A stretch of DNA of 64,000 nucleotides from positions 564,641 through 628,640 of the forward strand of contig NZ_BMIC01000001.1 of assembly GCF_014641635.1 (NCBI RefSeq). The letters run 5' to 3'. Both the position numbers and the translations under genes were made by a program. Below the pieces are notes generated by a model. That model was not told where the DNA came from. It saw only the letters and a list, made by a program, of their open reading frames with translations, and searched no databases. The stretch is from Aquaticitalea lipolytica. Its GTDB lineage: Bacteria > Bacteroidota > Bacteroidia > Flavobacteriales > Flavobacteriaceae. Positions 56,826 to 64,000 of the stretch are shown one piece after another (within the stretch, counting starts at the first letter, position 1; every line of letters begins with the position of its first letter).

Positions 56826-59800
56826 TTAGTTTTCTGTTGTGATTGATGAATTTGTTTTAGCTTCTTCTGTTTTTATTTTTTTCAATTCGGCTTGCGCTTC
56901 AGTAACTACATCGTCAAACTCTGAAAAATTATTAATAACACTCTCCAAAATATATGTTGCTTGGAAAGCATCTTTCAATGCATAAAAATTCTTTGCCATT
57001 ACTACTAGTCCTTTTGCACTATAGTATTTATAGCTAGAATAATCTTTCGCTAATTTTTGAATTGTTGTGTTAGAAGCCTCATATTTACCTTCTTTATTTT
57101 TAAAGTAGGCGTTATAAAATAAAGCCTCAGCAGCCAAAGCACCTGTTGCAATTTTCTCAACTTCGGCATAAGCAGATTTAGCTTTTGTCTCGTTATTGGT
57201 TTTAATTGCTGAACGTGCAATAATAATTTGCGCATCGCTTTTTACTTTATTATCAATTTTAGAGCTCGCCAATACTTTTTCAGCATAAGCTTCAGCTTCA
57301 TTATACTTTGATAGCTGATAATAAGCATTCATTAAATTTGATTGCGCATAGGTTATATTTTGAGGATAATCGGCTTCAGATTCTAAACGCTTTAATAATG
57401 GTATTGCTTTGTTCCATTGTGAAGCATTTAAATAAGTTTCAGACAACTTCACCAAAGACTGCTCAGTAAACTCACTTTTTGGCTTATTTACAACATACTC
57501 ATAATGAGGTTGAGCATTTTCTGGAAGTGCCTTTTTAGAATATAATTGTGCTATATAAAAATGAGATTTTAAGGCATGAATACCATTTGGAAACGAGCTT
57601 AAATAATTATTAAACTGCTTAATGGCATTATCTGTATTATTGTCTAAATACTGTTTTTCTGCTGCAAGATATGTTGTGTTATCTAAATCGGCATCTGTTA
57701 CATTTACATAATCAAGAGTTTTTACCCAAGCAGCATACTCATCAACTCTACCTAAATCAATATAAATTAATCGTGCAGTTGATACAGCCTGTATAGCGTC
57801 TTCAGAGCTTGGATACTCTTTAGCCACTTTTTTAAATTTGCTTAATGCTTGCTCGTTCTGACTTTCGTTATAGTAAGCTAAACCTTGACGTAATAACGAT
57901 TTAGGAATAAACACACTGTTTTTGTATTCGGAATTTAGCCTGTCGTACATTGCCATTGCCTTACTAGACTGATTTGATTTTACGTACGAATTTGCCAACT
58001 CATACATGGCATCGTCACGCAAAGCAGATTTTGTGTATTTATCAATAAAGCTATTAAGCTCTTGAATTTTTGAGTTGTTTTGACCTATATATCCATAGCT
58101 CATTGCTTTTTGAAATGCAGCATAATCAGTTTCAATTTCATTAAGAGCGATGGCTTTATCGTATGCATTAATTGCATTTTGATAATCGCTAGACACGAAA
58201 TAACCATCCCCTAAACGTAAGTAAGCATCATTAAGACGTAATTTATCTTCCTTTTTATTGGCTATAAACGTTTTAAAATGCTCTGTAGATTTAGCATAGC
58301 TTTTTTGTTTAAAATATGTATACGCAATATTATAATCTAAATTTTTAAACTCTGGAGTTGAAGCAGCTTCAGACTGTTGCTGAAACTGTTTAAACCCAAC
58401 CAAAGCATCATTATAATCCCCTAAAATATAGTCTGTTTCTGCTTTCCAATAGGTTGCTCTAGCTGTAAATTTAGCATCTCTTGGTTCGCCTAATGACTTT
58501 TCAAAAAGACGTTTAGCATCTGCATATTTGGTTTCATTATAGACCTCAATACCTCTGTAAAACGCAACCTTCTGAAACGCCACCTTATTTTCAAAACTAT
58601 TTTTGCCTTCTAATAATTTTAAGGCTTCCTGATAGTTTTTTGATGTGATATAAGAATCGATTAAAAGGCTTTCGATTTCTTCTTTATAAGCTGTTTTTGG
58701 ATACTTGTTTAAATAGCTAGTTAGTACTTGAGGAACAGATTGATAAGGATTACCAATTTCGTAACTAATTTTTGCATAATTCAGCCAAGCATCTTCTTGA
58801 ATTTTAAGATCAAAATCCATTTGAGAAGCATTTCTGAATGCGTTTAATGCTTCTTGTTTTTTATCAAGATTTATATAACTCTCACCTAAATGATAATAGG
58901 CATTTTGAGCGACACTATTATTACCACCAATTATTTTATTGAATTCTGAAATGGCTGTTTCAAAATCGTTTTGCTTGTAATAAGCATACCCTAATTGGTA
59001 ATAATCGGTATTATTCCACTTTCCCTTTTTGCCTTTATAATCTTTTAAAAACGGAATGGCTTCAGCATACTTTTGAAGGTTAAAATAGCTTTCTCCAATT
59101 ATTTTAGACAATTCTGATTTTTCATTAGCATCACTCTTTGGCAATTGCTCTTTAGCAAGTGCAATAGCCTTTTCAAAATTACCTAGCTTAAAGTTTAAAT
59201 CTGCTTGGTAATATGACAGCTTTTCTTTGTATTTCTCCTCATCACTAACTTGCTCAAAATACTCATTAGCCTTGTCGTAATCGTCGCCTTCATAAGCCAT
59301 AAAGCCTATATAGTATTTAGCCTCAGAACCATATTCTTTAGAGTTTACTACACGATTTAAATATTTTTGAGCTCCTTTTTCATCTTTTGTTGAATACAAA
59401 CTGTATCCATAATTAAATGAAAATTTATCGCGCTCTGCTCTAGAGATACTATTCTCATCAACCTTTTCATACCATTTTCTGGCATAAGCATATTTAGCAT
59501 TATCAAAATAATAATCTGCAACATCTAAAAATGCGGTGTTACGCTTTGTACTTGTAGGATAGGTTTCAACAAAATCTTCAATTAAGGCATCTGCATTTTG
59601 CTGATTTAATCTTACAGCACAATTGGCATAATAATAACTACAGTCAGATTCTAACTGCTCATTATCTGTATCATCTTTGATTTTATCAAACATCGATTGG
59701 GCTGCTAGATACTGCTTGTTATTATATAATGTAAGTGCTTTTTGATAATCGACTAACGAATTGGTATATGTTGCCGATTGCTGTGCGTAAAAATTTAAGT

Positions 59801-59846
59801 TTAGTAAAATAAAACTTATAAAAAGTATGATTTTTTTGTTAACCAT
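56826..59846 (-). CDS. Large periplasmic TPR protein
   Basis: 1006 residues from the ATG at 59846 (start of the signal peptide VNKKIILFISFILLNLNFYAQ). The rest is made of many TPR units, e.g. YQKALTLYNNKQYLAAQSMFDKI, YYQADLNFKLGNFEKAIALAKEQ and YQLGYAYYKQNDFETAISEFNKI, over almost the full length. Such solenoids scaffold envelope complexes. It is followed by the barrel gene. No homologue with proven function comes to mind. Confidence 0.88.
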   Translation of the reverse strand: MVNKKIILFISFILLNLNFYAQQSATYTNSLVDYQKALTLYNNKQYLAAQSMFDKIKDDTDNEQLESDCSYYYANCAVRLNQQNADALIEDFVETYPTSTKRNTAFLDVADYYFDNAKYAYARKWYEKVDENSISRAERDKFSFNYGYSLYSTKDEKGAQKYLNRVVNSKEYGSEAKYYIGFMAYEGDDYDKANEYFEQVSDEEKYKEKLSYYQADLNFKLGNFEKAIALAKEQLPKSDANEKSELSKIIGESYFNLQKYAEAIPFLKDYKGKKGKWNNTDYYQLGYAYYKQNDFETAISEFNKIIGGNNSVAQNAYYHLGESYINLDKKQEALNAFRNASQMDFDLKIQEDAWLNYAKISYEIGNPYQSVPQVLTSYLNKYPKTAYKEEIESLLIDSYITSKNYQEALKLLEGKNSFENKVAFQKVAFYRGIEVYNETKYADAKRLFEKSLGEPRDAKFTARATYWKAETDYILGDYNDALVGFKQFQQQSEAASTPEFKNLDYNIAYTYFKQKSYAKSTEHFKTFIANKKEDKLRLNDAYLRLGDGYFVSSDYQNAINAYDKAIALNEIETDYAAFQKAMSYGYIGQNNSKIQELNSFIDKYTKSALRDDAMYELANSYVKSNQSSKAMAMYDRLNSEYKNSVFIPKSLLRQGLAYYNESQNEQALSKFKKVAKEYPSSEDAIQAVSTARLIYIDLGRVDEYAAWVKTLDYVNVTDADLDNTTYLAAEKQYLDNNTDNAIKQFNNYLSSFPNGIHALKSHFYIAQLYSKKALPENAQPHYEYVVNKPKSEFTEQSLVKLSETYLNASQWNKAIPLLKRLESEADYPQNITYAQSNLMNAYYQLSKYNEAEAYAEKVLASSKIDNKVKSDAQIIIARSAIKTNNETKAKSAYAEVEKIATGALAAEALFYNAYFKNKEGKYEASNTTIQKLAKDYSSYKYYSAKGLVVMAKNFYALKDAFQATYILESVINNFSEFDDVVTEAQAELKKIKTEEAKTNSSITTEN

Positions 59847-60021
59847 TAAAGTTCGTTTTTTGTTGTAGTTCAAAGATAAATCAATATAAAAGCTATAACG
59901 AAAGAATTATATTTTAATTATAAACGAAGTTATTAAAAATGATTTGCTGTAATATAAATTGTAATTTGATAATTGAATTTTTTAATAATACATTTACAAC
60001 TCCTAAAAAAATTACTTAAAA

Positions 60022-60711
60022 ATGTCTGAAACTGTTTTAGAATTAAAGAATGTATCCATATTTCAAGGTGATAGCATGGTATTATCTGATGTTAATTTTG
60101 AAATGAAAAAAGGTGATTTCGTATATCTTATTGGTAAAACAGGAAGTGGAAAAAGTAGTTTTATGAAAACACTTTATGGCGATTTAGAATTAACTGAAGG
60201 CGAAGGTCATATTGTTGATTTTAACTTAAGAACACTTAAAGAAAATGACATTCCTTTTTTAAGACGACGATTAGGCATTGTATTTCAGGATTTTAAATTA
60301 CTCCCAGACCGAACAGTAAATAGCAATTTAGAATTTGTACTAAAAGCAACTGGTTGGACAGACAAAAATGCCATATCAGAACGCATAGAAAAAGTACTTG
60401 ATAAAGTTGCTATGAAAACCAAAGGTTTTAAATTTCCTCATGAACTTTCTGGTGGAGAACAACAACGTATTGCTATTGCAAGAGCTTTATTAAACGATCC
60501 TGAATTAATTCTTGCTGACGAGCCAACAGGAAATCTTGACCCTCAAACAAGTATTGAGGTAATGGAAGTGTTACAAGAAATTAATAAAAATGGTAACACT
60601 ATTTTAATGGCAACTCACGATTATGCGCTTTTATTACGCTATCCTAGTAAAACTTTAAAGCGCGACGAAAACAAAGTTTACGAAGTTGTACAGCGTAAAG
60701 CTACTAGCTAA
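60022..60711 (+). CDS. ftsE: Cell division ATP-binding protein FtsE
   Basis: 229 residues. Walker [10 protein letters not shown] near residue 37, Q-loop [15 protein letters not shown], signature LSGGEQQR, Walker [13 protein letters not shown], His switch ATHDY. The FQDFKLL segment and YGD after Walker A are typical of FtsE. Its partner ftsX is not next to it. FtsEX activates cell-wall hydrolases at the septum. Confidence 0.92.
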   Translation: MSETVLELKNVSIFQGDSMVLSDVNFEMKKGDFVYLIGKTGSGKSSFMKTLYGDLELTEGEGHIVDFNLRTLKENDIPFLRRRLGIVFQDFKLLPDRTVNSNLEFVLKATGWTDKNAISERIEKVLDKVAMKTKGFKFPHELSGGEQQRIAIARALLNDPELILADEPTGNLDPQTSIEVMEVLQEINKNGNTILMATHDYALLLRYPSKTLKRDENKVYEVVQRKATS

Positions 60712-60784
60712 TTTTATCATAAAAAGTACTGCAGCAATCATCAAGTCTTAAAATAATGTATTTTTAAGCATTAATTTTGTGTCA

Positions 60785-61663
60785 ATGCTATCAGTATTAA
60801 TCCCTGTTTATAATTATAATATTGTTGATTTAGTTGAAGAAATTCATCAGCAATTAATGCAGTGTGCTATTGCATTTGAAATTATAGTAATTGATGACTG
60901 TTCAACAGAGCCCTTTTCTGAAAACACAAAAATAGACACGTTAAGCCATACTGTTTTTACCGTTTTAGATAATAATATTGGTAGAAGTGCCATCCGTAAT
61001 TTACTAGCAAAAAAAGCTAATTACAATACATTGCTTTTCGTTGATGCTGGCACATTTCCAAAAGAAGAAAATTTTATAGCTAGTTATTTAAACTCTATAC
61101 ATAAAGATGTAGTTATTGGAGGTATGATGCCAAAGGAGAAAGCTCCAGAAAAACCATATAAATTAAGATGGTTATACACAAAAACAAGAGAAGCTAGTTA
61201 CGATAGTAATGGAGAAAACAGACACGTATTAATATCCTCTAACTTTTTAATTAAAAAAAGCGTTATCGAGACTTATCCTTTTGATGAAAGTTTAACAACC
61301 TATGGTAATGAAGATGTGCTTTTTTTTCACACTCTACAAGCTAATAAAATTGATTTAAGCTTTATTAATAATCCTGTTATACATGCTGCTGATGATGATG
61401 CAAATACTTATGTTAATAAGGCAGAAAGCACCATTAGAAATCTTGTTTTTTTATTAGAAGCCAACAAACTAGACGAGAAAAAATTTAAAATTGCAGTACT
61501 TCATTCTAAATTAAAAAAAGTAATGCTAGACAAACTTGTTTTATTAGTATTTAAAACAACAAAACCTATATTGCTTAAAAATTTTAATTCATCAAGCCCC
61601 TCAATTTTATTATTCGATTTTTATAAATTGGGATATTATTGCTCCTACAAAACCAAAAACTAA
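60785..61663 (+). CDS. Family 2 glycosyltransferase
   Basis: 292 residues from the ATG at 60785 (a GTG two codons upstream is possible). GT-A fold: LSVLIPVYNYNIVDLVEEI, FEIIVIDDCSTEP (DD), ALLFVDAGTFP in place of the DxD, and later YGNEDVLFFH. It transfers a sugar onto a surface glycan or glycoprotein. Its stop codon overlaps the next gene's start. Confidence 0.88.
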   Translation: MLSVLIPVYNYNIVDLVEEIHQQLMQCAIAFEIIVIDDCSTEPFSENTKIDTLSHTVFTVLDNNIGRSAIRNLLAKKANYNTLLFVDAGTFPKEENFIASYLNSIHKDVVIGGMMPKEKAPEKPYKLRWLYTKTREASYDSNGENRHVLISSNFLIKKSVIETYPFDESLTTYGNEDVLFFHTLQANKIDLSFINNPVIHAADDDANTYVNKAESTIRNLVFLLEANKLDEKKFKIAVLHSKLKKVMLDKLVLLVFKTTKPILLKNFNSSSPSILLFDFYKLGYYCSYKTKN

Positions 61664-62607
61664 TGTCATTATTTTCAATCATAATTCCTGTTTACAATAA
61701 AGGAAATCATATACAAAATACAATTAGTAGTGTTTTGAATCAGACCAATCAGGATTTTGAAATTATTGTCATTAATGATGGTTCAACAGACCATAGTTTA
61801 GACGTTATAAAATCTATAAATGATAAGAGAATAAAACTATTTACCATCGAAAACAAAGGCGTATCTCATGCTAGAAATTTTGGTCTTACCAAAGCAAGTT
61901 CGGAGTTTATAGCTTTTTTAGATGCTGATGATTATTGGCTTCCTAATCATTTAGAAACCTTTTTAATGCTTTATAATAAATTCCCAAATTGTGGTTTGTA
62001 TGCCACTGCGTATACCTGTAAAATTGGAGATTTAGAAATTGCTTCAGAATATTATAAAATTCCAAAAACTCCAAACTGGATGGGAATTGTAAACGACTAT
62101 TTTGAGTCGAGTATAATTAATGGAATAGCCTGGACATCTGCTGTAATGATTCCAAAGCATATATTCAGTTCTATTGGTAATTTTGATGAGGATATTACAC
62201 TTGGCGCTGGAGAAGACACCGATTTATGGATGAGAATTGCCTTAAAGCATTCGGTTGCATTTAGCAATACAGTTACTGCTTATTATATGCTGGATGCTGA
62301 TAACCGAATTACAAACTCTAATACTAATTTGAGGCATTTTTTAAATTTAGACCAATATGAAGATGAAGCAAAGCACAATGATTCGCTAAAAAAATATTTA
62401 GATATTAATCGCTACGCTATAGCAATACAATACAAATTGGTTGGAAATAACAAAAAAGCCAGTGAATATATTAAAAAACTAGACTTTAATAATTTAAACA
62501 AAAAGCAACGGTTTTTACTTTATTTAAATACACCTTTGCTAAAGTTATTTGTGAAGTTAAAGGTATTTTTACGCAACAAAGGTATGTTTTTAAGCTCCTT
62601 TAATTAA
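61663..62607 (+). CDS. Family 2 glycosyltransferase
   Basis: 314 residues from the ATG at 61663, which overlaps the previous stop (TAATG). The N-terminus is FSIIIPVYNKGNHIQNTI, then IIVINDGSTDHS, the DxD-like FLDADDYW, and GAGEDTDLWMRIAL. The coupling implies that both transferases act on the same glycan. It converges on the isomerase gene and overlaps it by 18 bp. Confidence 0.9.
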   Translation: MSLFSIIIPVYNKGNHIQNTISSVLNQTNQDFEIIVINDGSTDHSLDVIKSINDKRIKLFTIENKGVSHARNFGLTKASSEFIAFLDADDYWLPNHLETFLMLYNKFPNCGLYATAYTCKIGDLEIASEYYKIPKTPNWMGIVNDYFESSIINGIAWTSAVMIPKHIFSSIGNFDEDITLGAGEDTDLWMRIALKHSVAFSNTVTAYYMLDADNRITNSNTNLRHFLNLDQYEDEAKHNDSLKKYLDINRYAIAIQYKLVGNNKKASEYIKKLDFNNLNKKQRFLLYLNTPLLKLFVKLKVFLRNKGMFLSSFN

Positions 62608-63000
62608 TTTGAATTTTTTGTAATCTCTAATATATTCGGCTTCATCAAACTCTGTTGATGCTAATACCAAACACACAGCTCCTGAAGAGAAATTCTTAAT
62701 CTCACGCCAAATTCCTGTTGGAATATAAAGTCCTGAATCAGGTTTGTTAAGCATAAATGTCTTTTTTTCTTTTCCGTCATCTAAAATAACTTCAAAACTT
62801 CCACTCATTGCGATTATAACAGATTGCTGTTTTAAATGCGCATGTCCTCCTCTATTAGTTCCACTTGGTATATCATACAAATAATACACACGTTTCATGT
62901 TAAAAGGAATAGCATCTTTTTCAATAACAGCTAATTTTCCTCTCTTTTCATGAACTTGAGGAATAACTACAATCTGTGCATCTTCAATTTTAGTTTTCAT
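62590..63000 (-). CDS. WxcM/FdtA-like cupin, TDP-sugar 3,4-ketoisomerase
   Basis: 136 residues. The cupin core GTNRGGHAHLKQQSVIIAMSGSFEVILDDG carries the conserved RGGHAH of FdtA/QdtA, followed by GLYIPTGIWREIKNF. FdtA converts TDP-4-keto-6-deoxyglucose to the 3-keto isomer for Fuc3NAc or Qui3NAc in O-antigen. The partner aminotransferase would lie beyond the edge. It ends inside the last 18 bp of the convergent glycosyltransferase gene. Confidence 0.85.
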   Translation of the reverse strand: MKTKIEDAQIVVIPQVHEKRGKLAVIEKDAIPFNMKRVYYLYDIPSGTNRGGHAHLKQQSVIIAMSGSFEVILDDGKEKKTFMLNKPDSGLYIPTGIWREIKNFSSGAVCLVLASTEFDEAEYIRDYKKFKLIKGA

Positions 63001-63063
63001 GTGCTAATTTTTATTGTTTTTCAATGGTCACATGTAACATCTTAATAATCATCAACTTTATTA

Positions 63064-64000
63064 TTAAAAATTAGTCTTGGATGTTTCATCTAAAGTATTT
63101 ATAACATTTTGCCAATCTTTTGATATGTATTCAACTGAAAATTGTTCAACACTTTTCTTGGCATTAGACTTACATTTTGAGTATAAATCTAAATCAAATA
63201 TAAAACTATTCATAGCATCTGCTAGTGCTTTTGCATTATAATTTTCAACCAAAAGACCATTAAATCCGTTAGTAATTACCTCGCTTGGCCCAGATTTACA
63301 GTCTACAGAAATCACAGGGACTTCCAATGAAAGCGATTCTGGTATTACCATTGGAAATCCTTCATGCCTACTTGTTAATAACGTGAATTTGGCATTCTTT
63401 ACATAAGGATAAGGATTTGATGTAAACCCTTTAAAAACCACATTATCATTTATCTGTAATTGCTTTGAATAATTTTCAATAGACTGAATATCAGGTCCAT
63501 CACCAAGAATTAGCAATCTTATTTTTTGAGCAATCAGTTTAGACTGCTTGTAAGCCTCTAATAGCAATATTAAATTTTTATGGTCATCATCAATTCTGCC
63601 ATAATAAATAATATAATCAGCTATTTGATCAGCTATTTGTTCTTGTGATTGTAACTCAATAGTTTTAAAATCGAATCCGTTATAAATTACTTTAATTCTA
63701 TTGAGTTTAAATTGCGTTTCAAACTTCATTTTTGCTTCAGAAGAAACGCAAGTCATCATCTTGTTTTTATACAAAAGTGTATTTAGCCAAGCATATTTTG
63801 TAAACGATTTAGAGGTTTCAAAATTATGAATCACATAAACAGTTGGTAGTTTATAAATAAATGTGGTAATGATAAATTCTGTAAAAGCTTGTACACGTGA
63901 CCGATTATCAATAATTACATCAAACTGATGTGTTTTTAAATATTTTTTAAACACTTGTAATCTGTGTAGTCTTCCAAAAAAAGTATCACGTTTATCTTTA
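63064..64000 (-). CDS. Family 4 glycosyltransferase (N-terminus beyond window)
   Basis: The frame is open to the right edge, so about 312 C-terminal residues are seen and the start is outside; an apparent start at 63954 (GTG) is inside the gene because the upstream codons (DKRDTFFGRLHRLQV) continue the domain. GT-B fold: VIYNGFDF, YIIYYGRIDDDHKNLILLLEAY, LLILGDGPD, and the C-terminal SRHEGFPMVIPESLSLEVPVIS with the family's E-x7-E. It belongs to the polysaccharide cluster. Confidence 0.9.
   Translation of the reverse strand, partial: KDKRDTFFGRLHRLQVFKKYLKTHQFDVIIDNRSRVQAFTEFIITTFIYKLPTVYVIHNFETSKSFTKYAWLNTLLYKNKMMTCVSSEAKMKFETQFKLNRIKVIYNGFDFKTIELQSQEQIADQIADYIIYYGRIDDDHKNLILLLEAYKQSKLIAQKIRLLILGDGPDIQSIENYSKQLQINDNVVFKGFTSNPYPYVKNAKFTLLTSRHEGFPMVIPESLSLEVPVISVDCKSGPSEVITNGFNGLLVENYNAKALADAMNSFIFDLDLYSKCKSNAKKSVEQFSVEYISKDWQNVINTLDETSKTNF

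Overview
The window is a contiguous piece of a low-GC Bacteroidota chromosome, almost certainly a member of the Flavobacteriaceae. Reasons: promoters of the TTG-N(17-23)-TAnnTTTG type (clear examples before prfC, rpsU, the cysteine synthase gene and the tRNA-tuf cluster); nearly no Shine-Dalgarno sequences except a strong AGGAGG before rpsU; a type IX secretion C-terminal sorting domain; tRNAs without encoded CCA; and family markers such as DUF3467 after rpoC, DUF2851, and a 64-residue bS21. No species is claimed.

Layout. 1-4334: amino-terminal part of a very large secreted RCC1/cadherin-like surface protein (minus strand, cut by the left edge). 4900-7474: prfC, a small Fe-S protein and DUF3467. 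7530-20837: the transcription/translation block on the minus strand, read right to left as tRNA-Thr(UGU), tRNA-Tyr, tRNA-Gly, tRNA-Thr(GGU), tuf, tRNA-Trp, secE, nusG, rplK, rplA, rplJ, rplL, rpoB, rpoC, followed by hpf and a XerC-type recombinase further right. 22293-32304: T9SS seven-repeat propeller protein, rpsU, an acyl-CoA dehydrogenase group, an AgcS symporter, a K+ channel with PspC protein, DUF2851. 32414-38370: a PLP enzyme, then a four-gene operon with an AraC-type regulator and two oxidoreductase-like genes, then DUF1801. 38426-40303: a B12-binding radical SAM protein. 40440-43725: an accessory cassette with a DNA methyltransferase and a DGQHR protein. 43874-59846: sulfur amino-acid enzyme, LolC/E-type permease, NamZ plus serine hydrolase, two tandem secreted paralogues, fatty acid hydroxylase family protein, YkgJ-like protein, amidohydrolase, outer-membrane barrel and a thousand-residue TPR lipid-envelope-type protein. 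60022-64000: ftsE and a surface polysaccharide cluster (three glycosyltransferases and an FdtA-like sugar isomerase), running off the right edge.

Most of the window is core genome. The accessory part that stands out is the methyltransferase/DGQHR pair: it is bracketed by 10-bp inverted copies of TTCGCTTAAC, carries two palindromes in front of it, and ends in a 135-bp element whose ends match the integron attC consensus boxes. The DGQHR protein has an N-terminal region with a decayed-looking PD-(D/E)XK pattern, so the pair could be a small modification-based defence or regulatory module. Other notable non-coding structure: seven 11-bp tandem repeats (34385-34461), a 21-bp-spaced direct repeat in front of the AraC operon, a family of dispersed hairpins ending in TGACA, and hairpins filling the tRNA spacers.
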